A DNA stretch of 64,000 nt from Nostoc sp. KVJ20 (GCF_001712795.1 NZ_KV757671.1:1-64000), one strand, 5' to 3'; positions 44,556 to 53,620 are shown, counted from the stretch's first letter. Made by a program: numbers and translations. The notes: generated from the letters alone by a model not told the origin.

Positions 44556-45392
44556 ATGTCGGTTGTACCGAAATCAAATCCATTATCCAGCAATTTACCA
44601 AAAATTAATGTAACTCTGATGACGAAACAGCAACAGTGGTGGAAAAAGCTGCTGTTAAAGCTGGCAGCTAGTATTATATTTTACACAAGTATTCCACTAC
44701 CTTATTTGAACGCATTGGACTTTGGGGGAGTGGCACGTCTTGCTTCCCTTGTAGGATTGATAATTGGGGGAATTTTAGGGTTTCTGGATACGGGGATGGA
44801 TTATCTTGGTATGCCCGTGCTAACTCGTAGTGCTTTGGTAGTAAGTATTTGGATTGCCATTACTGGAGGATTGCATTTAGATGGGGCAATGGATACTGCC
44901 GATGGTTTAGCAGTAGGTGATCCAGATCGACGACTGGAGGTGATGGTAGATAGTGCTACAGGAGCCTTTGGGGCAATGGCTGCGATCGCCTTGGTGATAC
45001 TAAAAATAACAGCTTTGACGGATATACCAGAAAACCGTTGCTTGTTGCTGATGGCTGCTTGTGGCTGGGGACGTTGGGGACAGCAGCTAGCGATCGCGCA
45101 ATACCCTTACCTGAAACCAACTGGCAAAGGTGCATTTCATAAACAAGCTATTCGTTCTTACAAAGATTTGTTACCGGGATTGTTGTTGTTGTTGAGTTTG
45201 AGTGGTTTACTTGTGCTGATAGATAAACAGCAGCTATTTTTCGCACTGGCAATGATAATTGCTGGAAGTGCGATCGCCACTTTAACTGGTGCATGGTTCA
45301 ACCACAAACTAGGCGGACACACCGGAGACACCTACGGCGCAGTCGTCGAATGGACTGAAGCCTTATTTCTCTGCGTATTGACCGCCTTTTAA
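44556..45392 (+). CDS. cobS: Adenosylcobinamide-GDP ribazoletransferase (cobalamin synthase)
   Basis: CobS joins adenosylcobinamide-GDP and alpha-ribazole in the last steps of cobalamin (or pseudocobalamin) synthesis. It is a polytopic inner-membrane enzyme. The 278-residue protein has FYTSIPLPYL in the first helix, then GGILGFLDTGMDYLGMP, the conserved GGLHLDGAMDTADGLAVG acidic motif, LEVMVDSATGAFGAMA, WGRWGQQLA and the C-terminal GGHTGDTYGAVVEWTEALFL. Another in-frame ATG at 44619 (MTKQQQWWKK) would remove 21 residues without homology and is the likelier biological start. It is monocistronic; heptamer GGGGACA repeats follow the stop. Confidence 0.93.
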   Translation: MSVVPKSNPLSSNLPKINVTLMTKQQQWWKKLLLKLAASIIFYTSIPLPYLNALDFGGVARLASLVGLIIGGILGFLDTGMDYLGMPVLTRSALVVSIWIAITGGLHLDGAMDTADGLAVGDPDRRLEVMVDSATGAFGAMAAIALVILKITALTDIPENRCLLLMAACGWGRWGQQLAIAQYPYLKPTGKGAFHKQAIRSYKDLLPGLLLLLSLSGLLVLIDKQQLFFALAMIIAGSAIATLTGAWFNHKLGGHTGDTYGAVVEWTEALFLCVLTAF

Positions 45393-45398
45393 AAAATG

Positions 45399-45490
45399 AG
45401 GGGACAGGGGACAGGGGACAGGGGACAGGGGACAGGGGAGAGTAACTCTTTATTAATGGCTAATGACAAATGACAAATGACAAATGACTA
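45399..45490. repeat. GGGGACA and AATGACA heptamer arrays
   Basis: About five GGGGACA heptamers (45399-45439) directly follow the cobS stop, and about four AATGACA/AATGACT heptamers (45461-45490) precede the end of the convergent PPC-domain gene. The GGGGACA type recurs inside the murD coding sequence. Confidence 0.9.
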
Positions 45491-45492
45491 CT

Positions 45493-45954
45493 TCATTTAA
45501 TCGGTTGCAACTTTGTCACCTTAAGTTTAAAAGCCCCAACCCCAGTTTCCCCAAAAGACCGGACACGAATAACATAATTCCCTGTCTCTACGATGCGAGT
45601 AAATAGTAGTGAATTGCTACTACCATCAGGGCCGTCATCATTTTCTGCCAGAGTCGAACCATCAGGTGCTAGAAGTGTGATGATGCTGTCAAAGCTTTCA
45701 GATGAAAGGTCAACTGCTAAATTATCGCCCTTCTGTAAGTTCACTGTGTAATCACGGGCAAACCCACCTTGACCTGTGGGAATATCTTTGTCTGAGAGGC
45801 TATCGGCAAGTTCAGTGCTGTTAGATAAAGGTATTGGACTATACAATTTATTTTGAGCAAAAGCTGCACTTGTACTGATGCCTATTGCCAGCAATGTAGC
45901 AGGAATAACGATGAGTTGTTTTAAACCTGCCGCAAAAACTTTATTCATATACAC
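45493..45954 (-). CDS. Secreted protein with bacterial pre-peptidase C-terminal (PPC) domain
   Basis: The 153-residue protein has a signal peptide (LKQLIVIPATLLAIGISTSAAFAQN) and then a single PPC domain of ~115 residues. Seen motifs are RDYTVNLQKGDNLAVDLSSESFDSIITLLAPDGSTLAENDD and FTRIVETGNYVIRVRSFGETGVGAFKLKV. Such domains are beta-sandwich, often found attached to secreted proteases and cell-surface proteins, where they help adhesion or folding. Here it stands alone with no protease. The cellular location is periplasm or outside. ATG 45954 is chosen; an ATG two codons on is as good. Confidence 0.88.
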   Translation of the reverse strand: MYMNKVFAAGLKQLIVIPATLLAIGISTSAAFAQNKLYSPIPLSNSTELADSLSDKDIPTGQGGFARDYTVNLQKGDNLAVDLSSESFDSIITLLAPDGSTLAENDDGPDGSSNSLLFTRIVETGNYVIRVRSFGETGVGAFKLKVTKLQPIK

Positions 45955-46036
45955 TTCAAGGAATGTTTCTACAAAAATAAGGTAAATTGGTCAATTTATC
46001 CACTTTTCAGCCAAAGTTTGTCCATTAAGCCTGGAT

Positions 46037-46714
46037 TTATCCATCTTTGGCGGTAGTGGCTACTGCTACTAATCCTAAGACCACAATTCCATACTGACGA
46101 AGTGTTTGCACAGCAGACCTGGCAGTAGCACCAGTAGTATAAATGTCGTCCACTAACAGCACTGGGACACTTGGGGGACGATCGCGAAATTCTTGTCCAA
46201 CAGCAAAAGCTTCGGCCAAGTTTTGTTCTCGTTTAGATACCGATAAACCAAATTGCGCTTCCGTTTCTCGCACTCTAGCTAAACCGTCTAGTTTTAATTT
46301 TAATCCAGTTATTTCGCAGAAGCTCTCTGCAATCAGTGCAGCTTGATTATATTTACGTTTCTTTTGCTTGCTAGCGTGGAGTGGGATGGGAACTACCACA
46401 GGCTGGCTATCTCGCTTCGGTGAATTTAACAACCATGCTTCTCCTAACCATTGACCCAAAGGACGAGCTATTTGGGGCTGATTTTCGTATTTCATCGCCG
46501 CGATCGCTCGTTTCACGGGGCCACCATACTCTCCCCAGCCAAACACTGGTATGGGTTCTTTCCATAGAGAAATCGGGTCTTTACGTTGACATTTTTGCAG
46601 TTGTCTGGTGCAGTTCTGACAGAATTCTTGCGAGGTTGCGCGTTGACATAGAGGGCAATGGGATTGAAGAAAAAGATTGAGTAAGCCTGTGAGATTTTTA
46701 ATCCAAGTGTGCAT
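46037..46714 (-). CDS. comF: ComF-family phosphoribosyltransferase-like protein
   Basis: The 225-residue protein starts with the four-Cys zinc-finger CPLCQRATSQEFCQNC, then a type I phosphoribosyltransferase fold: PVVVPIPLHASKQKKRKYNQA, GLARVRETEAQFGLSVSKREQN and the PRPP-binding LLVDDIYTTGATARSAVQTLR. ComF is linked to DNA uptake for natural transformation in some bacteria and to general replication-related roles; the substrate is not known. Here no other competence gene is near. The start is ATG 46714. Heptamer arrays lie upstream. Confidence 0.88.
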   Translation of the reverse strand: MHTWIKNLTGLLNLFLQSHCPLCQRATSQEFCQNCTRQLQKCQRKDPISLWKEPIPVFGWGEYGGPVKRAIAAMKYENQPQIARPLGQWLGEAWLLNSPKRDSQPVVVPIPLHASKQKKRKYNQAALIAESFCEITGLKLKLDGLARVRETEAQFGLSVSKREQNLAEAFAVGQEFRDRPPSVPVLLVDDIYTTGATARSAVQTLRQYGIVVLGLVAVATTAKDG

Positions 46715-46735
46715 TTTAGAATTGTCCTTTGTCAG

Positions 46736-46837
46736 TTGTCATTTGTCATTTGTCCTTAGCTAATGACCAATGACCAATGACCAATGACCAACGACCAACG
46801 ACCAACGACCAATGACTAATGACTAATGACCAATGAC
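46736..46837. repeat. AATGACC/AACGACC heptamer array, ~100 bases
   Basis: At least ten tandem heptamers alternate among AATGACC, AACGACC and AATGACT, preceded by inverted GTCATTT copies. They fill the space between comF and the GNAT gene and overlap the latter's last codons, so the array reaches the coding sequence edge (GNAT stop at 46816). Confidence 0.9.
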
Positions 46838-47307
46838 TTAAAATAGACGCGATCGCACCTTGTTGTTTCTACTCCCGTTGCTGGAGTGTAGCCGTTGCTT
46901 TCATACAGCTTGACTGCTTCCACCAAAACGCTGGCGGTTTCAATCCAAATTTGTTGAAAACCACGCTCTGCGATCGCTGCTTCTAGCTGTTGTAACAAAT
47001 ATTTCCCTAATCCCAAACCCCTGATGCTGGGCAAAAGATACATTTTGCGGATTTCTACAGCTTTTTCACCTCGGTGGATGGGGTAGTATGCCCCAGTACC
47101 GACTAACTGGCTTTGGTGTTCAATTACCCAAAACTCTCCCCCAGTAGCTAAATAATATTCCTCTACTCGCAGCACATCTCGGTCAGCGCCCTTTGGTTCC
47201 CAACCTAGACCGTATTCCGATAATACATAACTGATGACTTCAGCGGCTCTCGTGCGATCGCTTTCCACCCAATCACGAATTAAAAAATCTTGATAATAGT
47301 TTTTCAT
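46816..47307 (-). CDS. GNAT-family N-acetyltransferase
   Basis: The 163-residue protein has the acetyl-CoA fold. The core includes FWVIEHQSQLVGTGAYYPIHRGEKAVEIRKMYLLPSIRGLGLGKYLLQQLE, with the R/Q-x-x-G-x-G/A site as RGLGLG, and the following IWIETASVLVEAVKLYESNGYTP. It transfers an acetyl group to an unknown amine or protein N-terminus in the cytosol. The last few residues (SLVISH) lie in the edge of a heptamer array. The start is ATG 47307. It is monocistronic. Confidence 0.9.
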   Translation of the reverse strand: MKNYYQDFLIRDWVESDRTRAAEVISYVLSEYGLGWEPKGADRDVLRVEEYYLATGGEFWVIEHQSQLVGTGAYYPIHRGEKAVEIRKMYLLPSIRGLGLGKYLLQQLEAAIAERGFQQIWIETASVLVEAVKLYESNGYTPATGVETTRCDRVYFKSLVISH

Positions 47308-47426
47308 ACCATTTGCTGGGCAAGTTTACACAGAAAATTTTCTGGTTCTATATCCCAATTTACCCAGCAAATAGCTTTTATGGCAGAGTCGATTTCAGGC
47401 GGTACTCTCAAGGTGTCAATCAAAAG

Positions 47427-47468
47427 ACAAGGGGAAGAGAATTGTCTTCTCCTCCCCTTGTCTGCTTA
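47427..47468 (-). terminator. Inverted repeat, possible terminator of the PhoX-like gene
   Basis: The arms AGACAAGGGGA / TCCCCTTGTCT enclose 17 bases and are followed on the minus strand by TTTTGATTG. The hairpin is ~90 bases beyond the stop codon of the PhoX-like gene. Confidence 0.55.
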
Positions 47469-47555
47469 CCTAAGATAATTCAACGATTTCAACGATATAG
47501 TAGCGATACGTGCGGCGGGCTAAGTCTACGCTGACATTGATATTACGACTTTATA

Positions 47556-48863
47556 TTAGCCTCTATGACTTGTCCAAGGGCCCCAAATTGCGAAAGTAAT
47601 ACCAGGAGTTTGGATGTTGACAAACAAAGTCTTACCATCAGGTGAGAAGCAAGCACCAGCGAACTCGCTCGTATTCAGAGCATTACGCGCAAATTGATAA
47701 AGTTCTCCTTTGGGAGTAACACCTACTAAGAACTGCTCATCATCTCCATCTTCACAAAGAATGAGATCACCATAAGGTGAAACAACGATGTTATCTGGAT
47801 TTTCCAGTTCGGCAGCAGATGTAGACTCGACAAACAGTTCAATTGTCTCTTTAGCCGGAATATAGCGCCAGACTTGACCAAGACCTAAAGCACCGCCACT
47901 TGTACAGCAAAAGTAAATTTCACCGTTACCATACCAGATACCTTCCCCACGAGCAAACTGGGCCGCTCCTTTTGCAAAACCTTCTACTCGTACAGTATCT
48001 TGAGGTGGATTGGGATCAGTAATCGTGACCCATTCGACTTTCATAGGCTTCCCCTTGGGGAAATCCGCAAAAGTTTGTGCTTGAAAGATATCTTTGAATT
48101 TTAAGGCTTGAAGAGTGCCTCCTTCTTTTAACTTGCCACGTACTTTCGGGATAAAACGGTAGAAGAGACTATCTCCCGTATCTTCAGTTTCATAGACAAT
48201 TCCTGTTTTAGGGTCTACAGCAACAGCTTCATGGTTAAAGCGTCCCATAGCTATTAAAGGCTCAGGCTTTACAGCAGAAGTGACGCTAGCTGGAACTTCA
48301 AAGTTATAACCGTGGAACTTCGAGACATAGTTTCTATTGCCGATCGGAAAGGAAGTCGGAGTAGAAGTGTTCTCTTCAGAACTAATCCATGAACCCCAAG
48401 GAGTTAGCCCACCTGCACAGTTACGAAAAGTTCCGCTTAAAGAAGTGAATTGTTTGATTAGCTGGCGATCGCGTCCAACAACCAAATTTGTTGTGCCGCC
48501 CTTACAAAATGGATCATAAGGATTTGGACCTTGGACTTGTGTAGCAGATGTAGGGCTAAGTTCGTGATTACGAACCAGAATAACTGTATTTCTGGGGCCA
48601 GGAAAAGCTGCCATGCCATCATGACCACCAGGCACTTTAGTGCCATCGTTCATGAGTTCACCTGTTAGAGAAAAAGTTCGATACTGAAATCCAGATGGTA
48701 AATCCAATAAGCCTTTGGGATCTGGTACAAGTGGCCCATATCCTTTACCAAATCTTCGACCAAAAGCTTGTCTGGCTAGAAGACTTTCCATAGGAGACAC
48801 CATCAAGGTGCCGACAGCAGTTGTACCTGCTACTGCAAAGAATTTACGTCTTGAGAATGTCAT
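47556..48863 (-). CDS. PhoX-like (DUF839) Tat-exported protein
   Basis: From ATG 48863 the protein has ~435 residues. The N-terminal Tat signal (FSRRKFFAVAGTTAVGTLMV) precedes a beta-propeller of the PhoX family. Blocks are GGHDGMAAFPGPRNTVILVRNHELSP, RNCAGGLTPWGSWISSEEN, GRFNHEAVAVDPKTGIVYETEDTGDSLFYRFIPK, GIWYGNGEIYFCCTSGG and LFVNIQTPGITFAIWGPW. PhoX enzymes are Ca/Fe-dependent alkaline phosphatases of the periplasm. Shorter relatives may be unrelated surface propellers, so enzymatic activity is not certain here. The 48902 start would give an odd N-terminal extension. With PhoD at 37756 it suggests a phosphate-acquisition capacity. Confidence 0.87.
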   Translation of the reverse strand: MTFSRRKFFAVAGTTAVGTLMVSPMESLLARQAFGRRFGKGYGPLVPDPKGLLDLPSGFQYRTFSLTGELMNDGTKVPGGHDGMAAFPGPRNTVILVRNHELSPTSATQVQGPNPYDPFCKGGTTNLVVGRDRQLIKQFTSLSGTFRNCAGGLTPWGSWISSEENTSTPTSFPIGNRNYVSKFHGYNFEVPASVTSAVKPEPLIAMGRFNHEAVAVDPKTGIVYETEDTGDSLFYRFIPKVRGKLKEGGTLQALKFKDIFQAQTFADFPKGKPMKVEWVTITDPNPPQDTVRVEGFAKGAAQFARGEGIWYGNGEIYFCCTSGGALGLGQVWRYIPAKETIELFVESTSAAELENPDNIVVSPYGDLILCEDGDDEQFLVGVTPKGELYQFARNALNTSEFAGACFSPDGKTLFVNIQTPGITFAIWGPWTSHRG

Positions 48864-49463
48864 GAGGATGGTTTGGTTACTTAAAAAAGAATGCTGAAGC
48901 AAAAATATTTGATCTTGATTAAGTTTGGGTAATGCTTTATTTAATTTAGGGTTAGTAAATAAAAGGTGAATTTATATGAAATCTGCCTGATTTTTGGCAA
49001 ATTTATGCATACATTCAAATAAACCAGCTGCCTAAAGTCTAGAACTATATATAAACAAGTAGATAAAAGAATAAACTTTATAAAATATTGAGTTCTAATA
49101 TCTTAAATTTGCAAAAACAATAATCTAAATAAAATAATAAAAACCAGGGCCAGCAATACATCATTTATTTAAGATAAGTTAAAGAATAATTTAAGAGATG
49201 CAAGACATTTTATTAGTATAAATTATAGATTTTTGGCTTATCTTACAAAAAACAATCAACATATATCAGCAGATTTTTGACTGCGGATGATACAATTTTT
49301 CTAACCTATTTCAGTGATTAATGCTGTGTTTAATCTCACTATTTAGGTAGATGAATTCACTTTATATAGTTCATCTTTTAATGAATAATCAGTATTGACT
49401 TCCATACTGATGAAAAGTTTGCAGACGAATACAACATCAGAATCTATTACTTTTATCAAGAAA
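48864..49463. other. 600-base AT-rich divergent intergenic region
   Basis: The region is very AT-rich and holds the promoters of the PhoX-like gene (left) and the PEP-CTERM gene (right). I looked for tandem Pho-box-like direct repeats and saw none convincing. No RNA or protein is recognised. Confidence 0.45.
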
Positions 49464-50078
49464 ATGAAAAGCATTCGTAACCAAATCAAAGCTACTGTAG
49501 CTGTTGCCGCTTTCAGTTCTATAGCTACTTTAATGACCGTTTCCAGTGCTGATGCTGCTTCTTATCGGCTTGATTGGTTAGGAGATCAAGGTTATTCTGC
49601 TCAGGGGCAGTTCAGCTATGATGATAGTTTCCTTGGAAGCGTTGTCACAAAGGATCAACTGACTAATTTTGCAATTTCTTTCTTCAACCCAGAAGGAAGT
49701 TTATTGCAAAACTTCAACTACGATTTTCCACAATCGGACAGTACTTTCAATTTCAATTTTGATACAGTCACAAAGACTGTTCTACAAACTGGTAATTTTG
49801 ACACATCTAATGGTTTTGATTTGGGAATTGACTTTGCAACAGATGTGACAGGATTAGATTTTTATACTTACCTAAATGCCGAACAAGGATTGCCAACGGC
49901 TAAGATATTCTTGAAGGATGACCTTTCACCAGAAGTGTGCGACACATACCCAAACTGTAGGTTGGATCTTGGTGGTAATTTGACCGCAACTGCTATTCCT
50001 GAACCTGGTGCAATTTTCGGTCTGTTGGTACTTGGTTTGATGAATAAAGTCCTCAAAAAAAAGCCAGCATCTACATAG
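49464..50078 (+). CDS. PEP-CTERM sorting-signal protein, second in the window
   Basis: From ATG 49464 the protein has ~204 residues. It has a signal peptide (basic KSIRNQIK, hydrophobic ATVAVAAFSSIATLMTVSSADAA) and a mature body rich in F, N and D with QGQFSYDDSFLGS. A PEP-CTERM tail AIPEPGAIFGLLVLGLMNKVLKKKPAST follows, with a short hydrophobic span and a final Lys cluster. It should be processed by an exosortase and released to the surface or matrix. The body has no known domain. A start at 49395 would add 23 residues before the basic region and is less likely. No operon partner is seen. Confidence 0.85.
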   Translation: MKSIRNQIKATVAVAAFSSIATLMTVSSADAASYRLDWLGDQGYSAQGQFSYDDSFLGSVVTKDQLTNFAISFFNPEGSLLQNFNYDFPQSDSTFNFNFDTVTKTVLQTGNFDTSNGFDLGIDFATDVTGLDFYTYLNAEQGLPTAKIFLKDDLSPEVCDTYPNCRLDLGGNLTATAIPEPGAIFGLLVLGLMNKVLKKKPAST

Positions 50079-50289
50079 ATGGTGAACCTGAATAATCGAA
50101 GCTAGCCTGATTAGAACTGTAATTAAACATTATTCTAGCTTTTGAATAAAAGTGAAACAGCGCACAAAATAAGAAAATTTTGTGGTGCAATAATTCAGTG
50201 GTGGGTCTAAATCCGCCACTGATTACACTCTGAATTCTGACTTCTCCTTTAATTATTAACGTTTCAAAAGAGTAAAAAGCAAACTCACA

Positions 50290-51108
50290 TTAAGCTTTTG
50301 TTGTAGCAACAGTTGGCAAACTCACTTTCAAGCGCTTAAACATTGCTTCTCTTGCTTGTATAGCCAAACTATCATCTAAAGGCGACAGCGCGATCGCTTC
50401 CTCATACTTTAGCCGTAGCGCTGTTTGAATTAACCAATCGGCGACAAAAGGATTTTTCGGTAATAAAGGGCCGTGAGAATAAGTAGCGATCGCATTCTGA
50501 TAAAATGCTCCTTCTGTCCCATCTTCACCATTATTTCCCAAACCATATACCACTCGCCCCAAAGCTTCCACTTTTCCCAGTTTGGTACGTCCACCGTGAT
50601 TTTCAAAGCCTACCAAATATGGTGTGCTACCCGTCATCTCTTTTAAATCTCGCGCTAAACGTGAAGCTGTAACTTCAATTACTAAGTTACCAATACAGCG
50701 CTTAGTATTTTCACCAGGATGGACGGAAACTAAATCGAGTATTCCCAAACCATCAATCCTTTGTCCTAAACCTGGTTCATAATAATGTCCCAGCAGTTGG
50801 GGGGAACCGCAAGTAAATACTCCCGGTGTTCCATTTTCGATTTTTTCGCGCATCGCGTCAGCTTTTGCACCTTGCAAATCCCGCATGACAATTTCTTGCT
50901 GACGGTCTTGTGCGCCACCACCAACTATGACATCTACAGTTTTAATATCTGCGGCTGTGGAATTTTGATCTAGGGGTAACACTTTAACATCGTATCCCCG
51001 CCACTGAGCGCGACGCTCTATAGTAATTACATTACCGCGATCGCCATAGGTACTCATCAGCGTCGGATAAAGCCAGCCTATTGTTAATTCTAGTTGTTGA
51101 GAACTCAT
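50290..51108 (-). CDS. gatD: Lipid II isoglutaminyl synthase, glutaminase subunit GatD
   Basis: From ATG 51108 the protein has 272 residues. It is a CobB/CobQ-like class I glutamine amidotransferase: LTIGWLYPTLMSTYGDRGNVITI, VIVGGGAQDRQQ, the nucleophile-Cys region PGVFTCGSPQLLG, and SHGPLLPKNPFVADWL with the catalytic His. GatD supplies ammonia to MurT for amidating glutamate in peptidoglycan stem peptides. An in-frame start at 51171 would read through a heptamer array and is rejected. It is 78 bases downstream of murT, separated by heptamers, so it is probably in one transcript with it. Confidence 0.9.
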   Translation of the reverse strand: MSSQQLELTIGWLYPTLMSTYGDRGNVITIERRAQWRGYDVKVLPLDQNSTAADIKTVDVIVGGGAQDRQQEIVMRDLQGAKADAMREKIENGTPGVFTCGSPQLLGHYYEPGLGQRIDGLGILDLVSVHPGENTKRCIGNLVIEVTASRLARDLKEMTGSTPYLVGFENHGGRTKLGKVEALGRVVYGLGNNGEDGTEGAFYQNAIATYSHGPLLPKNPFVADWLIQTALRLKYEEAIALSPLDDSLAIQAREAMFKRLKVSLPTVATTKA

Positions 51109-51117
51109 AAATTTTGA

Positions 51118-51186
51118 GAATGGGGAATTGGGAATGGGGGAGAATAACCAATGACCAATGACCAATGACAAATGACAAATGACAAA
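51118..51186. repeat. Heptamer arrays between murT and gatD
   Basis: GGGGAAT/GGGAATG variants (51120-51140) are followed by AATGACC and AATGACA heptamers (51148-51186) in the intercistronic gap of the murT-gatD operon. An unusual place for repeat expansion, because these two genes overlap or nearly touch in many bacteria. Confidence 0.85.
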
Positions 51187-52524
51187 TTAAAGGATTTTAC
51201 GACCAGTCAGAACTTCTCGCACTTCTAACATGGCTGAGTAAGTGGGCAGAATGTGTAAAGTTTCATTCTCTGGTGTATGCTCTAATGCAGTAGCGATCGC
51301 TTGTTTCAAATCTTCTTCGACAATCAGATTTAACTTGCTCTCACCAGACTTTTCGCTGTAACGTAGACGTAGTGCCATATCATAGACGCGATCGCCACTC
51401 ACTACTAAAGTCCCGCCGCGTTCGACTAATTTCTCCGTATCCACGTCCCAAATCCAGGATACATCAGTACCATCGGGCGTGCGATCGTTCAATACCAGCA
51501 GTGTAGTTTTATCTGTGCTTTGAGTAACTACGCGAATGGTTTCATTCGTTCCTACAGGATTTTTTGATAACAATATCCGCACGCGTTTACCGTCAATTAC
51601 TAAATCTTCAGCCCGACCAAAGGCAGCTTGGAAGGTGTTAATAGTATCTCTGATTGTTGCTTCATCAACTCCTAACTCAATAGCCGCAGTAGCAGCAGCC
51701 AAAGTATTATATTTGTTGTACAAACCAACCAGAATTTGCGACCATTCACTACTTTCTAGAGTCGGTTTACTTTTAGTAAAACCACACTTGGGACAAGTAA
51801 AATCTCCTAAATGAGACAAATAAACACCCTTGTAATCTAAAGAATGTCCACATTTGGGACAATAGATAGAATCAACAGCGTGAGGAATTGCTTCCAGATA
51901 ATTTTCTGGTTCATTCAAGCCAAAGAATAACACCCGTTGGGGTAACTGCTGACCGAGGTTAGATAAAGTTGGGTCATCAGCATTGGGAATTACTACCGTT
52001 TCTGTTGGTAGGGTAGAAATAACTTTTGTCCAACGCTTACTAATTGTGTCTACTTCGCCGTACCTATCGAGTTGGTCACGGAACAAGTTTAAACAGAGAA
52101 TAATTCGCGGCTGGAGTGGCGCTAATACTCTTGGGACAATATTTTCGTCAACTTCCAAAATGGCGTAATCAGTATTTAGCGTACCTAGTAAGTTGGTGCT
52201 TTCCAACAGCGCCGTCATCAAGCCATTTTCCAGATTTGCACCTGTAGAATTATGAGTGACGCGAAAACCCTTGCGTTCTAGTATTGTGCATAACAGTAGT
52301 GCTGTAGTGGTTTTGCCATTAGTACCGGCAATTAAAATCACCCCGTTTTTAACTTGCTGACTCAATAATTGTAAAAGTCGGGGTTCAATGCGACGAGCAA
52401 TCGAGCCTGGTAACACACTAGCAGCACCTAGACGCAGCGATCGCACTATAAACGTCACACTTTTTGCTACTGACACCGCGAAACCTAATCGCAGTCTATC
52501 TATGAATTGTATTTTCTTTCCCAT
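51187..52524 (-). CDS. murT: Lipid II isoglutaminyl synthase, Mur-ligase subunit MurT
   Basis: The 445-residue protein is a Mur-ligase-type ATPase that activates the alpha-carboxylate of D-glutamate in lipid II for amidation. Motifs are the P-loop VILIAGTNGKTTTALLL, the NLFRDQLDRYGEVDT loop, VVIPNADDP, a four-Cys insertion with CPKCGHSL and CPKCGFTKSKP (a zinc ribbon typical of MurT), FGRAEDLVIDGKRVRILLSKNPVG and the C-terminal DUF1727-like LNDRTPDGTDVSWIWDVD. It pairs with GatD downstream. Amidated peptidoglycan is known mainly from Gram-positives and some cyanobacteria-type homologues, so the substrate here is inferred. The start is ATG 52524. Confidence 0.92.
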   Translation of the reverse strand: MGKKIQFIDRLRLGFAVSVAKSVTFIVRSLRLGAASVLPGSIARRIEPRLLQLLSQQVKNGVILIAGTNGKTTTALLLCTILERKGFRVTHNSTGANLENGLMTALLESTNLLGTLNTDYAILEVDENIVPRVLAPLQPRIILCLNLFRDQLDRYGEVDTISKRWTKVISTLPTETVVIPNADDPTLSNLGQQLPQRVLFFGLNEPENYLEAIPHAVDSIYCPKCGHSLDYKGVYLSHLGDFTCPKCGFTKSKPTLESSEWSQILVGLYNKYNTLAAATAAIELGVDEATIRDTINTFQAAFGRAEDLVIDGKRVRILLSKNPVGTNETIRVVTQSTDKTTLLVLNDRTPDGTDVSWIWDVDTEKLVERGGTLVVSGDRVYDMALRLRYSEKSGESKLNLIVEEDLKQAIATALEHTPENETLHILPTYSAMLEVREVLTGRKIL

Positions 52525-52838
52525 ATCTGTACCCTAGTCTTCTGGCGGTTGCTAATTGATAGTCTTTAAGTTACAAATTTAATCTTGTGAGTTTAGCGAA
52601 TCCTGGGTGAAAAAGCCAGTCATACCAATTTTGAATTTTCGATTTTGGATTGTTGAGCCTTATAGTTGCACTACTTTACCTCTGTTTTGACTTCCGCATA
52701 GCAGTACCAGCCACTTGCGAGAGATAATCTCAGTAAGCGTTATCTTAAAAAAATAGTGCATGGGCGTAATTACATATCCAGCCCAGTTTGCTGAATTCAG
52801 CACAAAATCACGACAAGTAGTAGCTTGCAAGGTTCCTT

Positions 52839-53429
52839 TTGATGAATAGCACAAAGTTTCTTTTTTTACATAAACAAATTACTGGCTGGCAAAGGCGGTT
52901 GTCCAAATGCCTGTTGTTGCTTGCAAGTCTTTTCATTATAAGTATGCAACCTGCGTATGCTGGTCTTGATAATGATTTATATGATGGCAACATTTTTGTC
53001 GTTTATGCTGGCAATGGTTCATTAGTTCCACCGAGACAGTCACTCGCACAGACTTTAGCGGAGCATAAACCCGTATTTTTGGCTTTTTATTTAGATGACA
53101 GCAGCGATTCTAAAAGATATGCCATTTCCATTTCACGGGTACAGGAATTCTATGGTCGGGTAGCAGAAATTATGCCGATTAATGTAGATACTATCCCGCC
53201 CAAAGAAACTTACGATCCTACAGAACCAGGATATTACTATTCTGGGGGTGTTCCGCAAGTCGTAGTATTTAATAAATCAGGTGAGGTAGTTTTGAATAAA
53301 AAGGGTCAAGTACCTTTTGAAGAAATAGACGATGAATTTCGCAAAATCTTTGATTTATTACCACGCACCGAAACAGCACAGCTAAAGCGACGAGCCTTCA
53401 ATGAGTTCAGTAGTGAGTTAGCTAGGTAA
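52839..53429 (+). CDS. Exported/lumenal thioredoxin-fold protein without a CxxC
   Basis: The 196-residue protein has a long signal (WQRRLSKCLLLLASLFIISMQPAYAGL). A thioredoxin-like fold follows: FVVYAGNGSLVPPRQSL, PVFLAFYLDDSSDSKRYAISISRVQEFYG, EIMPINVDTIPP, and GVPQVVVFNKSGEVVLNKKGQVPFEEI with the cis-proline loop GGVPQ. The active-site cysteines are absent, so it is probably a structural chaperone rather than a redox enzyme. It resembles a cyanobacterial family I recall being linked to photosystem I accumulation in the thylakoid, but I am not sure of that name. ATG 52839 is used; ATG 52842 is as likely. Monocistronic. Confidence 0.78.
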   Translation: MMNSTKFLFLHKQITGWQRRLSKCLLLLASLFIISMQPAYAGLDNDLYDGNIFVVYAGNGSLVPPRQSLAQTLAEHKPVFLAFYLDDSSDSKRYAISISRVQEFYGRVAEIMPINVDTIPPKETYDPTEPGYYYSGGVPQVVVFNKSGEVVLNKKGQVPFEEIDDEFRKIFDLLPRTETAQLKRRAFNEFSSELAR

Positions 53430-53567
53430 CTTATGGGGTAGACCAAATTGGTCTGCCCTCATTTTTAGTGATATCTGTTACTACATTTCTGCCGATGCCA
53501 AAGCATAATATTGAAATATCTGTTTTAACAGATTACAGAGTTAATCTATAGTCCATAAGTCCGCAAA

Positions 53568-53604
53568 AACTGACTAATGACTAATGACTAATGACCAATG
53601 ACTA
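53568..53604. repeat. AATGACT heptamers upstream of 53621 gene
   Basis: Five tandem CTAATGA/CCAATGA heptamers end 17 bases before the start codon of the next gene. Confidence 0.85.
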
Positions 53605-53620
53605 ACTAGAGTGTATTCTG

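Noticed and set aside
46736..46837. Possible CRISPR array
   Set aside because: The repeat unit is only seven bases with no unique spacers; it is a tandem heptamer array.
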